Below are positions 18,702 to 27,417 of a stretch of 64,000 bases of DNA, in pieces. Each line of letters opens with the position of its first letter. Within the stretch, counting starts at the first letter, position 1. Under the pieces are notes generated by a model, which made no database searches, was not told where the DNA came from, and saw only the letters and a program-made list of their open reading frames with translations. Position numbers and translations under genes: made by a program. The DNA is from JAPOXR01 sp965199765 (GTDB lineage: Bacteria; Pseudomonadota; Alphaproteobacteria; Rhodobacterales; Rhodobacteraceae): the NCBI GenBank assembly GCA_965199765.1, contig CBDATC010000001.1, positions 868,001-932,000 on the forward strand, read 5' to 3'.

Positions 18702-18832
18702 AATTCCCCGGATTTCTTGTGGATTTGCAATCAAATCCTTGTCTCGTGGCACTGCGGAGCGAACGGATAGGTTGAAATTCTCGGCAAAAGGACATAAGTG
18801 CACGTCTCTAAATTAACTTGAGTCGCAACATC

Positions 18833-19027
18833 ATGGCAAAATTCGCACCCCTCCAGTTCATTCAGCAGGTCAGGGCCGAGGTTTCCAAAGTCGTGTGGCC
18901 AACACGGCGGGAATTGCTGGTGACAACTGCAATGGTGCTGTTCATGGCCGCCATCGCGGCGCTATTCTTTTTCCTGGTCGACCAAGTCATCGCATTGGGC
19001 CTGAGGACACTTTTGGACGCACTCTGA
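18833..19027 (+). CDS. secE: Preprotein translocase subunit SecE
   Basis: The 64-residue single-span membrane protein has the SecE signature EVSKVVWPTRRELLVTT followed by one hydrophobic helix (about residues 28-55). It holds the SecYEG channel together. I chose ATG 18833; an in-frame TTG 15 nt upstream is less likely. The expected next gene nusG is absent; instead rpmI follows 115 nt later. Confidence 0.95.
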   Translation: MAKFAPLQFIQQVRAEVSKVVWPTRRELLVTTAMVLFMAAIAALFFFLVDQVIALGLRTLLDAL

Positions 19028-19142
19028 ACCAACGGGATTGCAAGCGGTAATCGGGTGATTTAAAGGCACTGACCTTATATGCGCGGCCGGCCTGACGGCA
19101 TGCCGAGCCGTGCTTTACACAATTGACTTCAAGGAGATTGAA

Positions 19143-19343
19143 ATGCCGAAGCTGAAAACCAAGTCAAGCGTCAAAAAGCGCTTCAAGGTAACTGCAAACG
19201 GCCGGATCAAGGTGGCGCAAACCGGTAAACGCCATGGCATGATCAAGCGTAGCAACAAATTCATCCGCAAAGCGCGCGGAACCAAAGTTCTGTCTAAACC
19301 TGACGAAAAGCTCGTCAAATCATTCATGCCGTATGGCGGCTGA
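19143..19343 (+). CDS. rpmI: 50S ribosomal protein bL35
   Basis: The 66-residue, strongly basic protein MPKLKTKSSVKKRFKVTANG is bL35. ATG 19143 follows a good AAGGAGAT ribosome site. It is 11 nt ahead of rplT in the classic pair. infC, which usually precedes it, is not present; the preceding gene is secE. Confidence 0.97.
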   Translation: MPKLKTKSSVKKRFKVTANGRIKVAQTGKRHGMIKRSNKFIRKARGTKVLSKPDEKLVKSFMPYGG

Positions 19344-19354
19344 GGAGAAGCGCT

Positions 19355-19717
19355 ATGGCAAGAGTTAAAAGCGGAACCGTCACACGTGCTCGCCACAAAA
19401 AGGTCACCAAAGCGGCCAAAGGATATTATGGGCGCCGCAAAAACACCTTCTCGGTCGCCAAAAGGGCGGTCCAAAAAGCTCGGGAATATGCAACGCGGGA
19501 CCGCAAAACCAGAAAGCGGAATTTTCGCGCGCTCTGGATACAGCGCATCAACGCAGCAGTCAGAGAGCATGACGACAGTCTGACATATTCGCGATTTATT
19601 CACGGCCTCAATCTCGCGGGCATAGAGTTGGACCGAAAAGTGCTCGCCGACTTAGCGGTGCGTGAACCAGATGCCTTCGGAGAAGTGGTCTCGGCTGCTA
19701 AAGCCGCGCTGGCCTGA
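19355..19717 (+). CDS. rplT: 50S ribosomal protein bL20
   Basis: The 120-residue basic protein (MARVKSGTVTRARHKKVTK, then the GYYGRRKNTFSVAKRAVQKA core and SRFIHGLNLAGIELDRKVLA) is bL20, needed for early 50S assembly and, in other bacteria, autoregulation of the infC-rpmI-rplT operon. A 251-bp gap before pheS contains no gene or recognised attenuator. Confidence 0.97.
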   Translation: MARVKSGTVTRARHKKVTKAAKGYYGRRKNTFSVAKRAVQKAREYATRDRKTRKRNFRALWIQRINAAVREHDDSLTYSRFIHGLNLAGIELDRKVLADLAVREPDAFGEVVSAAKAALA

Positions 19718-19968
19718 CTAACCGCCGCTTCTTGTTGACTTCAGCAGAGACGTTTGGGCCGTGGGTTGAACGCTTGAGGGGTTTGGTCTCGGTACTTTGC
19801 GCGGGCAGCGCTTCGGAAGATTTCACCGTTATGCCAGTTGATCGGCGATCTGCAGCTGTCCAAAATTTTACCGCGCGGCGGCTGACCGGTTCTTGTTTCG
19901 AATGAAGCTGCAACAACAACGCAATTGAAAGATAATCGTTTCCCCTTCGGAAATTCCAAATACTCGTC

Positions 19969-21054
19969 ATGGACACACTAACCGTACTCAAGCAGCGGCA
20001 CCTCGAACGCATCGCTCTGTCTGAAAGCGAAGCCGACTTAGAAGCTGCACGATTGGCCGCATTTGGACGAAAATCCGGTGAAATCAGCCAACGTCTAAGC
20101 CAGTTGGGAAAGATGAACCCTGAGGAGCGCAAAAGAACCGCGCCTGAATTGAACCGTATCAAGAGTGAACTTCTTGAAGCGGTCGCAACAAAGAAAACCG
20201 AGCTGGCCGACAAGGCTTTGGACGAACAGATTGCATCCGAATGGCTGGACATCACACTGCCCGGACGCAATCGTCGCTCTGGAACAATCCATCCGGTCAG
20301 TCAGGTTACCGAAGAAGTTTCGGCAATATTCGCGGATCTTGGGTTTGAAGTCGCCGAAGGCCCGCAAATTGAGAAAGATTGGTACAATTTCGATGCGCTG
20401 AACATGCCGCCCGAACACCCGGCCCGGCAGGAGCACGACACATTCTTCATCAAAAATTCAGGCGAATGCGAAAACCAGCCAAACGTGCTCCGAACCCATA
20501 CTTCTCCTGTCCAAATCCGAGCGATGGCCGAAAGAGGCGCGCCGGTTCGGATCATTGCGCCAGGTCGGGTCTATCGCTGCGACTACGATCAAACCCATAC
20601 GCCGATGTTTCATCAAGTCGAAGGTCTGGCATTGGACAGAGGCATATCAATGGCCCACCTCAAATGGACCTTGGAAGAGTTCTGCCGTGCGTTTTTTGAA
20701 GTCGAGCGGGCTGAATTGCGGTTCCGCGCCTCGCATTTTCCTTTCACTGAACCGTCGGCTGAGGTTGACCTTCGCTGCTCTTGGGAACAAGGACGGCTGA
20801 AAGTCGGAGAGGGCACGGATTGGATGGAGATCCTCGGCTGCGGCATGGTGCATCCGAATGTCTTGGAAGCCGGCGGTGTGGACTCTTCCAAATGGCAGGG
20901 ATTTGCATTCGGCATGGGCATCGACCGCTTGGCTATGCTGAAATACGGCATTCCAGACCTTCGCGCATTCTTTGACTCCGATATCCGCTGGCTCAATCAT
21001 TACGGATTTCAACCATTGGACATTCCGGCGCTGCACAGCGGGCTAAGCCGGTAA
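19969..21054 (+). CDS. pheS: Phenylalanine-tRNA ligase alpha subunit
   Basis: The 361-residue catalytic subunit has an N-terminal coiled-coil (about residues 1-85) that contacts tRNA. The class II aminoacylation core follows: motif 2 region APGRVYRCDYDQTHTPMFHQVEG and motif 3 GFAFGMGIDRLAMLKYGIPDLR. It starts at ATG 19969. Together with rpmI and rplT it keeps the usual gene order, but pheT is missing from its normal place directly downstream; DUF1244 follows instead. Confidence 0.97.
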   Translation: MDTLTVLKQRHLERIALSESEADLEAARLAAFGRKSGEISQRLSQLGKMNPEERKRTAPELNRIKSELLEAVATKKTELADKALDEQIASEWLDITLPGRNRRSGTIHPVSQVTEEVSAIFADLGFEVAEGPQIEKDWYNFDALNMPPEHPARQEHDTFFIKNSGECENQPNVLRTHTSPVQIRAMAERGAPVRIIAPGRVYRCDYDQTHTPMFHQVEGLALDRGISMAHLKWTLEEFCRAFFEVERAELRFRASHFPFTEPSAEVDLRCSWEQGRLKVGEGTDWMEILGCGMVHPNVLEAGGVDSSKWQGFAFGMGIDRLAMLKYGIPDLRAFFDSDIRWLNHYGFQPLDIPALHSGLSR

Positions 21055-21070
21055 AGGGACGCAAACTGCA

Positions 21071-21370
21071 ATGAACTCGGATTTGCAAAAGGAACTTGAA
21101 GCAGCAGCTTACAGAAGACTGCGCGACCACCTTCAAAAGCGCACGGATGTGCAAAATATTGATCTCATGAATCTTGCGGGGTTTTGCCGCAATTGCCTAA
21201 GCCGATGGTATCAGGAGGAAGCAGCGGAAAGGGGAATTGAAATCGACAAGGATTCTGCCCGCGAAATCGTCTATGGAATGCCGTTTGCAGAGTGGAAGCA
21301 AAAGTACCAAAAAGAAGCCACGGAGGAACAAAAAGCTTCCTTCGAGCGCAATCAGCCCGATCATGCATGA
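21071..21370 (+). CDS. DUF1244 family protein
   Basis: The 99-residue protein has the strongly conserved DUF1244 blocks HLQKRTDVQNIDLMNLAGFC with RNCLSRWY, then AREIVYGMPFAEWK. Two Cys lie in the FCRNCLS element. The family is widespread in Alpha- and Gammaproteobacteria, but no function is established. It begins 16 nt after pheS and is probably co-transcribed with it. Confidence 0.9.
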   Translation: MNSDLQKELEAAAYRRLRDHLQKRTDVQNIDLMNLAGFCRNCLSRWYQEEAAERGIEIDKDSAREIVYGMPFAEWKQKYQKEATEEQKASFERNQPDHA

Positions 21371-21621
21371 CCGAGCAGCCGTGGTTAGTCGCAAATTCGA
21401 TTGACCGCTTTAAATCACAAATCGGTCTCAGTTCAGCTACAACCGGTCCGACTGCGCGAATTGTGTCTTGCGAGAGGCTGGGTGCATGCGAAGAACAGAT
21501 ATCCGCCAAACAGCATGTCACCAAACTCAACCTTAATCCAATTATTGATGATTTTTCGTCAATCAGCCAGAATTCACGCACGGAAACGTCGAAGCGCTGC
21601 GGTCTGACCATCGGATTTTAG
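21367..21621 (+). CDS. Hypothetical 84-residue ORF between DUF1244 and RNase R
   Basis: ATG 21367 overlaps the DUF1244 stop (ATGA), which is how real coupled genes are arranged in this window, and the stop is 2 nt before the next gene. The sequence (MTEQPWLVANSIDRFKSQIG onward, with several Cys) matches nothing I know and is not the missing N-terminal part of RNase R. It may be chance. Confidence 0.25.
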   Translation: MTEQPWLVANSIDRFKSQIGLSSATTGPTARIVSCERLGACEEQISAKQHVTKLNLNPIIDDFSSISQNSRTETSKRCGLTIGF

Positions 21622-21623
21622 AT

Positions 21624-23381
21624 TTGAGTCATCCTGCTCCGACAGCAATTCCAACCGAACTCGGTGTTTTCGCTGTTCACAGCCGCCGCGGTCGTTCGAT
21701 CCTTCCAACAGAACGGAAATCAGGCGGTCGCCTCCGAGTCAGCAAAGCCGACTCGCTTGCCGCGGAAGATGGTGAGCTGGTCGAGTTCAGACGCCATGCC
21801 CGCAAGTGGAATTGGGCGAAAGTTGTTGAACGAATCGGGCTGCCTGGAGAACAAGAATCTCTTTCAGCGATTGCGATGCGCAGCTACGGAATCCCGAACA
21901 GCTTTCCAGACGAGGTTTTAGCAGAGCTTCCAGCGAGAGGAACACCGGACTCTACGCAGCGGATTGATCTCCGCCATCTTCATTTTGTCACCATTGATCC
22001 TGAGGATGCCCGCGACCGGGACGACTCGGTTTTTGCGCATTCCGACACAGATCCGAAAAATCCCGGCGGATACGTGATTTGGGTGGCTATCGCAGACGTC
22101 GCGCACTTTGTGCAGCCGGAATCCGCGATCGATCGAGAGGCGAGAGCCCGTGGAAATTCAACATATTTTCCGGATTTCGCTGTACCGATGCTGCCCGACC
22201 TGCTGTCGGGAGATCTGTGTTCGCTGCACGAGAACGTCGACAGACCCTGCATCGCGGTTCGTGTCGTTCTAACCCGCACCGGGAAAAAGATCAGGCATGA
22301 ATTCATTCGCGGTCTCATGTGTTCACGCATGGCTCTGAGCTACGAATCAGCGCAAGGCATAGTTGATGAAACCATCAAAGTTCGCGATGCCGAATTTAAA
22401 GTTCTTCGCGATCTTCGCGCTGCGTTCAAGACTCTTCGGATCCAGCGGGATAAGCGCAACCCCTTGAACATAGAGTCTAATGATCAGCGCGTCTATTTTG
22501 ACGATCTCAGTCGAGTAACAGCCATTCGCGCAACAGAACGGCTGGATTCACACCGCATGATCGAAGAATTCATGGTTCTTGCCAATATATGCGCTGCCGA
22601 AACTTTGGAAAAGCACGGATCACCATGCATATTCAGGGTTCATGATCAACCCGACGATAATCGGATTCCCGAACTCCTTCGTGCCGCTTCTTCCTGTGGA
22701 TTGAGGTTTTCACGATCCGCCGGTCCAACCACAGCACAGCTCAATGCGCTGTTGGCGGCAGCGGCTGAGACCGATTGCAAGAGCCTGATGAACCAAGCCG
22801 TCCTCCGGTTGATGCAGCAGGCAATCTACACCTGCAGTCCGGGCAGTCATTTCGGACTCAATCTGCGTCGCTACGCGCATTTTACGTCACCAATCCGCCG
22901 CTATTCCGACTTGATGACGCACCGGTTATTGATCCGGGCACTGAATCTTGGCGAAGACGGCGCAGGGGAAACAGACTTGGCGGCTCTGGAAAAGACGGCT
23001 CGGCACATATCGAGTACTGAAAGACGATCAGCGGCAGCCGAACGCGACACGCTTGACCGCTTTGCAGCGGCCTGCCTAGCGGACCGGGTAGGCACCGAAT
23101 TCAATGGAATACTGACAGGGGTTAAGCGTTTCGGAGCTTTTGTAAGACTGGACGAAACACAAACCGACGGTTTGATTCCGATCTCACGCATGAGACTAGA
23201 TCATCTTCGTTGCAATCCTGACAACCAAACTCTGGTCGGCGTGCGCAACGGGAAAATTCTGCAGATTGGCCAGCGGGTTCGGGTTACGCTGATTGACGCA
23301 AACCCTTCCACAGGCAGCATATCGCTCGCACTGAACGGCGAGCGTGCGAAAATGCGGCGCAAGCGCCGGAGACAGCATTGA
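21624..23381 (+). CDS. rnr: RNase R/RNase II family exoribonuclease, short form lacking the N-terminal domains
   Basis: This is a 585-residue 3'-5' exoribonuclease from TTG 21624. The second cold-shock domain is at about residues 10-100. The RNB catalytic domain carries all four metal-binding Asp in TIDPEDARDRDDSVFAH, and HYAHFTSPIRRYSDLMTHRLL is the catalytic Arg region. A C-terminal S1 domain starts near 490 (FNGILTGVKRFGAFVRLDE). Typical RNase R has about 750 residues with a helix-turn-helix and first cold-shock domain in front; these are absent here and not found in the upstream 250 bp. It degrades structured mRNA and rRNA. It overlaps the next gene by TTGA. Confidence 0.88.
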   Translation: MSHPAPTAIPTELGVFAVHSRRGRSILPTERKSGGRLRVSKADSLAAEDGELVEFRRHARKWNWAKVVERIGLPGEQESLSAIAMRSYGIPNSFPDEVLAELPARGTPDSTQRIDLRHLHFVTIDPEDARDRDDSVFAHSDTDPKNPGGYVIWVAIADVAHFVQPESAIDREARARGNSTYFPDFAVPMLPDLLSGDLCSLHENVDRPCIAVRVVLTRTGKKIRHEFIRGLMCSRMALSYESAQGIVDETIKVRDAEFKVLRDLRAAFKTLRIQRDKRNPLNIESNDQRVYFDDLSRVTAIRATERLDSHRMIEEFMVLANICAAETLEKHGSPCIFRVHDQPDDNRIPELLRAASSCGLRFSRSAGPTTAQLNALLAAAAETDCKSLMNQAVLRLMQQAIYTCSPGSHFGLNLRRYAHFTSPIRRYSDLMTHRLLIRALNLGEDGAGETDLAALEKTARHISSTERRSAAAERDTLDRFAAACLADRVGTEFNGILTGVKRFGAFVRLDETQTDGLIPISRMRLDHLRCNPDNQTLVGVRNGKILQIGQRVRVTLIDANPSTGSISLALNGERAKMRRKRRRQH

Positions 23382-24520
23382 GCAAAGTTTCTGACCGACA
23401 AACGGCATTTGACAATTGGGTTGAAGCCTATTGCGTCAAAGCGTCGCGTCTTGATCTCTGTCAATCCACAATCCAAGAATTTTCAACCTTTGTGCGCCTT
23501 GATGAAAGCGTGTTAGCTAAAAACGCTTCCCAACCGGAATTCAGACTATCTGTTTCGGAATATGTTGGCCGACTTGTAACCGATGCACGCATCGCTGAAG
23601 GGATTGCGGCAACAAAGGACCAAAGGACTGTCTTGCAGAAAATCCAAGCCAATTCGGGAGTTGACGCATCTGTAATTTCAGCAATCTGGGGCATCGAATC
23701 TCATTTCGGAACATGCTTGGGGAACACAGTGACAATCAATGCTCTGGCTTCCCTGGCTTGGAATGGTCAACGGTCCGACTTTTGGCAGAATGAGCTAGCA
23801 GCAGCAATTAAGCTTGTCAGCTTAGGAGTGATCGATTTTCCAGAAATGAAGGGCTCGTGGGCTGGCGCAATGGGGCATATGCAATTTATGCCTTCTAGCT
23901 ATCTTGCCGACAGCGTATCGTTTGATGGCAGAGAATACGCGAACATTTGGGGTTCCGACCCTGCCGATGCACTCGCGTCGGCTGCCAATTATCTGCGGAA
24001 AAGGGGTTGGAAACCAGGTCTCCCTTGGGGAAGCGAATGTGTCCTTCCGACGGATTTTGATTACGTGAATTCCGGTCTCTGGAATTCTATTCCAGCTGAG
24101 AGTTGGCAAGACAGGGGACTTTGTCTTGCAAGCCAAGAAACGTACGGCGAATGGGGCGAATGTTCGGTTTTTCTTCCTTCCGGACACGAAGGACCGGCAT
24201 TTCTGGTCACTGAGAATTTTCGCGTTATCCTGACCTATAACCGCTCTTCTTCTTATGCTTTAGCTGTTGGCCTGCTAGCTGATCGACTTAAAGGCAGAGA
24301 AAATCTACCGTCGGTTTGGCCAGACTCTGAGCCATTACTGACGAAGAAAGAAATCTTGCGGCTCCAGCACTCCTTGGCTGCGCACGGTTACAATACGGGT
24401 GGTATCGACGGCATCGCGGGCTCTGCAACATTACAAAGTCTACAGAAAGCGCAAGCTGCGCTTGGGCAAATCCCGGATGGCTATCCAAGTCATAGCATGC
24501 TGAATTTACTGTCGCACTAG
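23378..24520 (+). CDS. MltB-family lytic murein transglycosylase with peptidoglycan-binding domain
   Basis: The 380-residue protein starts at TTG 23378 overlapping the rnr stop. The transglycosylase core has the catalytic Glu in ISAIWGIESHFGTCLGN, then GSWAGAMGHMQFMPSSY and AANYLRKRGWKPG. A peptidoglycan-binding type 1 domain ends the protein (EILRLQHSLAAHGYNTGGID). Members cleave the glycan strand to 1,6-anhydro-MurNAc ends in the periplasm. No signal peptide or lipobox is visible at this start (MSKVSDRQTAFDNW); either export is atypical or the true start lies inside rnr in another context. Confidence 0.88.
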   Translation: MSKVSDRQTAFDNWVEAYCVKASRLDLCQSTIQEFSTFVRLDESVLAKNASQPEFRLSVSEYVGRLVTDARIAEGIAATKDQRTVLQKIQANSGVDASVISAIWGIESHFGTCLGNTVTINALASLAWNGQRSDFWQNELAAAIKLVSLGVIDFPEMKGSWAGAMGHMQFMPSSYLADSVSFDGREYANIWGSDPADALASAANYLRKRGWKPGLPWGSECVLPTDFDYVNSGLWNSIPAESWQDRGLCLASQETYGEWGECSVFLPSGHEGPAFLVTENFRVILTYNRSSSYALAVGLLADRLKGRENLPSVWPDSEPLLTKKEILRLQHSLAAHGYNTGGIDGIAGSATLQSLQKAQAALGQIPDGYPSHSMLNLLSH

Positions 24521-24884
24521 GGTCGGTTTGCAAAGACTGTTTTCTCGGTCGAAGCTTTATTTGTTGAGTCGGCAATGCTCACCGCGCACCTTTTGGTGCT
24601 GATTACCGCGACGCTGAGCACGGGGTTGCAATCTGCGATCCAGATGTTATATTGGGTCAGCCATTTCGGCAGACAGGGCGGTAGTAAAGATTGATCCGGC
24701 GGCGGGAGCCAGTGCCGGGTTCGTCGGATGCGCCGGTGCCGCCGCGATGGAAATCCACAGAACACGAGACCTTCCGCCAAGCGGCGATCGGCGCGGTTTG
24801 GCCGTCGGTCCGTTTCAGCGGCGTCGTCCGCTGACATCCGCGCGGCATCGCGCCTCCGCTCCGCGCTTCATCAGGGAGGTCGGG
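24521..24884. other. Intergenic region with no recognisable gene
   Basis: This is 364 bp between the transglycosylase gene and the Rpn locus. Its GC content rises sharply towards the right, matching the Rpn gene. Short minus-strand frames at 24657-24848 have an Arg-rich translation suggestive of a decayed element, but no transposase motif can be named. Confidence 0.4.
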
Positions 24885-24912
24885 TTGATTCTTATATATT
24901 TGTTCTTATATT
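24885..24912 (+). promoter_or_regulatory. Candidate promoter of the Rpn nuclease gene
   Basis: TTGATT (24885-24890) and TATATT (24907-24912) are spaced 16 nt apart at the head of a very AT-rich 75-bp island that contrasts with GC-rich DNA on both sides. Two direct copies of CTTATAT-TTTGT lie in it. It leaves a leader of about 100 nt. Confidence 0.5.
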
Positions 24913-24967
24913 TGTATTGTATTTTACTATTGTATATTGTTTATACATATGATGTAATGAGACGACG

Positions 24968-24987
24968 CGCAGCGGAAACACGCTGCG
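24968..24987 (+). other. Hairpin just upstream of the Rpn start
   Basis: CGCAGCG and CGCTGCG form a perfect 7-bp stem around GAAACA, 31 nt before the ATG. It is followed by TTTT and the ribosome site AAAGGAGA. It could limit translation or transcription of the nuclease. Confidence 0.35.
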
Positions 24988-25018
24988 GAGACACCGTTTT
25001 TGAGAAAGGAGACACCGC

Positions 25019-26104
25019 ATGCCCAGCGCCGCGCCGGGGAAGCTCCCGCAGCCGATCCATGATAATTTCTTCCACCGGATGATCATGTCGAAGCCCCGCG
25101 CGCTGCAGGGGCTGTTGTCCGGCGCATTGCCGAAGGCGCTCGCCGACGTCATCGACTGGGAGCATCCGCCGGAAGTCAAATCCGCCAAGCTGGGAACCGA
25201 AGCGGGAGGTCAGCTCATGGCCGACGGCTGGGCCCGGCTTCGGCTCGGAAGCGGCCAGCGCCTCAACGTGGTCATCGAGCACAAAAGCGAAGCGGTTCCG
25301 GAGCTGCCGCAGCAGCTGCTCGCCTACGTTGCCGAAATTTGCAAGCTGACCGCCGGATTTCCCGGCGCGAAGCGTGGGATCAGCGAGCCGGTCATCGCCC
25401 TTGTGGTCAGCCACGCGAATGTGAAATGGAACGTGTCCAGGATGTATGCCGACGCTGTCGCGCCGTTGTCCGGAATCCCCTCTTTCCTGCAGGCGGCGTT
25501 TCGCGATCCTGGAGTTGTCCGATCTCTTGATCAGGACAGCTATCTGTCCGGGCTGGAAGGCTACCATTTGCTGGATCTGATCCAAGTCGGCGAGGCCGAT
25601 ATGCCGAAGGATGAATTTCTCCGCGGCGTTCTGGCGGCGTTGAAATGGCAGGGCAGAGACGGTATTACCAAAGAGGGGCAAGAGGCCATAGCGGGCTTGT
25701 TCACCGAGCCCGACGTTTTTGAGCATGCGGTGCTGTACGCGGATGAAGCGCTTAAACTGGAACCCGAACATCTTCTGGAGACGATGGCAAGCAGAGAAAG
25801 GAAACGAGTGATGGGAACGCTTATGGAATTCTTCGAGCGGAAGGCGCAGGAGCAATTTTACGAAATGGGCAAAGCCGACGGCAAAGCCGAAGGAAAGGCG
25901 GAAGGAAGAGCGGAAGGTAAAGCCGAAGGCATGGTGGACTTGGTGTCCGACTTTCTGCGCCGCCGTTTCGGAAAGCTGCCCGATTGGGCGCGCGAGCGGC
26001 TGCAGGCCGCCGACAGCGCGGCTCTGAAACAGATCCATGCCGCGGCGATTACCGCGAACAGCCTGGAATCCGCCTTTGCATCAGCGCCGGGCAATTCCTC
26101 CTGA
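25019..26104 (+). CDS. Rpn-family PD-(D/E)XK recombination-promoting nuclease/putative transposase
   Basis: This 361-residue protein has an N-terminal PD-(D/E)XK nuclease domain of the Rpn/YhgA-like family. HDNFFHRMI is near residue 14, the catalytic Asp is in MADGW (D69) and the E-x-K motif is in VVIEHKS (E87, K89). The C-terminal part contains five tandem KAEG-type tetrapeptides (about residues 281-300) and a helical tail (SDFLRRRFGKLPDW). E. coli Rpn proteins are DNA endonucleases that promote recA-independent recombination and take part in phage defence. It has a strong ribosome site and its own AT-rich promoter. GC content well above the neighbours suggests transfer. Partial tandem copies lie directly downstream. 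Confidence 0.9.
   Translation: MPSAAPGKLPQPIHDNFFHRMIMSKPRALQGLLSGALPKALADVIDWEHPPEVKSAKLGTEAGGQLMADGWARLRLGSGQRLNVVIEHKSEAVPELPQQLLAYVAEICKLTAGFPGAKRGISEPVIALVVSHANVKWNVSRMYADAVAPLSGIPSFLQAAFRDPGVVRSLDQDSYLSGLEGYHLLDLIQVGEADMPKDEFLRGVLAALKWQGRDGITKEGQEAIAGLFTEPDVFEHAVLYADEALKLEPEHLLETMASRERKRVMGTLMEFFERKAQEQFYEMGKADGKAEGKAEGRAEGKAEGMVDLVSDFLRRRFGKLPDWARERLQAADSAALKQIHAAAITANSLESAFASAPGNSS
25811..26104 (+). CDS. Predicted internal-start C-terminal protein (RpnS-like intragenic antitoxin)
   Basis: Inside the rpn gene, in the same frame, ATG 25811 (codon 265) is preceded by AAAGGAAA about 6 nt upstream and by an in-frame GTG at 25808. Translation here would give a 97-residue protein MGTLMEFFERKAQEQFYEMG with the KAEG repeats and tail but no nuclease. 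E. coli rpn genes express such a small C-terminal protein, RpnS, that inhibits the full-length toxin. Both downstream partial copies keep this start and ribosome site intact, which supports selection for it. Expression is inferred. Confidence 0.5.
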   Translation: MGTLMEFFERKAQEQFYEMGKADGKAEGKAEGRAEGKAEGMVDLVSDFLRRRFGKLPDWARERLQAADSAALKQIHAAAITANSLESAFASAPGNSS

Positions 26105-26125
26105 CCGAATGCCTGACTCTTATGA

Positions 26126-26146
26126 ACCTGTCAAACAGGTGTTTTT
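26126..26146 (+). terminator. Rho-independent terminator after rpn
   Basis: ACCTGT and ACAGGT pair perfectly (6 bp) around CAA and are followed by GTTTTT. It is 22 nt after the rpn stop. The second copy (from 27032) has a C-A mismatch in the stem. Confidence 0.6.
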
Positions 26147-26510
26147 GCACCAAGCCGCACAGCGGGCCGTTCACTTGGCCATGAAGTGTCAAAGCAGCAG
26201 CGGAAAGACTCTATGGCCGCACCGGCGGTTATCCTGCGGACGAAGCGACTGCGCTGAGTTTGGCAGGGACCGTATCACAGCGGGGCGTTTCGCTAACGGA
26301 ACGTGTTTGACTTAGTTTGAATCGTTCCGCGCAAAACAAATCGGCCATCTCCGCAGTATTCCCCGGAGCTTAGGAAAGCGCAGCCGCTGCATCAGGTCTT
26401 CGGCAGTTGAAATTACAGCTCATCTCAGCCTGTGTGTTTTGGAGAATCGAATGGCATCGTCCTGCCCCTTGATCAGGACATCTTTGTGTCAGCGTGATAC
26501 GGATCCTGTT

Positions 26511-27010
26511 TGCTGGACCAGGTTTACGTCGACGAGGCCGATATGCCGCAGGCCGCATTTCCGCACGGCGTTCCGGCGGCGTTGAAATGGCAGGGCAGAG
26601 ACTGCGTTGCCAAAGAGGGGCAAGAGGCCATGGCGGGCTTGTTCACCGAGCCCGGTGTTTTTGAGCATGCGGTGCTGTGCGCGGATGAAGCGCTTAAACT
26701 GGAACCCGAACATCTCCTGTAGACGATGGCAGGCAGAGAAAGGAAACGAGTGATGGGAACGCTTATGGAATTCTTCGAGCGGAAGGCGCAGGAGCAATTT
26801 TACGAAATGGGCAAAGCCGACGGCAAAGCCGAAGGCATGGTGGACTTGGTGTCCGACTTTCTGCGCCGCCGTTTCGGAAAGCTGCCTGATTGGGCGCACG
26901 AGCGGCTGCAGGCCGCCGACAGCGCTGCTCTGAAACAGATCCATGCCGCGGCGATTACCGCGAACAGCCTGGAATCCGCCTTTGCATCAGCGCCGGGCAA
27001 TTCCTCCTGA
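26511..27010 (+). pseudogene. Partial rpn copy B: nuclease domain missing, in-frame stop, RpnS-like part intact
   Basis: The reading frame resumes at the equivalent of rpn residue 185 (VDEADMPQAAFPHGVPAALK), and a GAG-to-TAG change at 26720 ends it. Beyond the stop, ATG 26753 with the same AAAGGAAA ribosome site opens an 85-residue frame to 27010, identical in design to the internal rpn product but with only two KAEG units. As an Rpn nuclease it is dead; as a free RpnS-type protein it could still be made. Confidence 0.75.
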
Positions 27011-27417
27011 CCGAATGCCCGACTCTTATGAACCCGTCAAACAGGTGTTTTTGCATCAAGCCGCACAGCGGGCCTTTCACTTGGCCATGAAGTGTCAAAA
27101 CAGCAGCGGAAAGACTCTATGGCCGCACCGGCGGTTATCCTGCGGACGAAGCGGCTGCGCTGAGTTTGGCAGGGACCGTATCACAGCGGGGCGTTTCGCT
27201 AACGGAACGTGTTTGACTTAGTTTGAATCGTTCCGCTCAAAACAAATCGGCTATCCCCGCAGTATTCCCCGGAGCTTAGGAAAGCGCAGCCGCTGCATCA
27301 GGTCTTCGGCAGTTGAAATTACAGCTTATCTCAGCCTGTGTGTTTTGGAGAATCGAATGACATCGTCCTGCCCCTTGATCAGGACGTCTTTGTGTCAGCG
27401 TGATAAGGCTCCTGTTT

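Noticed and set aside
19028..19142. Promoter ahead of rpmI
   Set aside because: TTATAT at 19075 has no fitting -35 hexamer at the proper distance.
21165..21611. 148-codon minus-strand frame over DUF1244 and the gap
   Set aside because: It is antisense to the well-conserved DUF1244 gene and shows no family features.
24657..24848. Possible transposase fragment on the minus strand
   Set aside because: Arg-rich translation only; no DDE motif, terminal repeats or target duplication could be found.
24941..26038. Long minus-strand open frame opposite the rpn gene
   Set aside because: It is the antisense shadow of a GC-rich gene; the plus-strand translation has clear PD-(D/E)XK motifs and a ribosome site.
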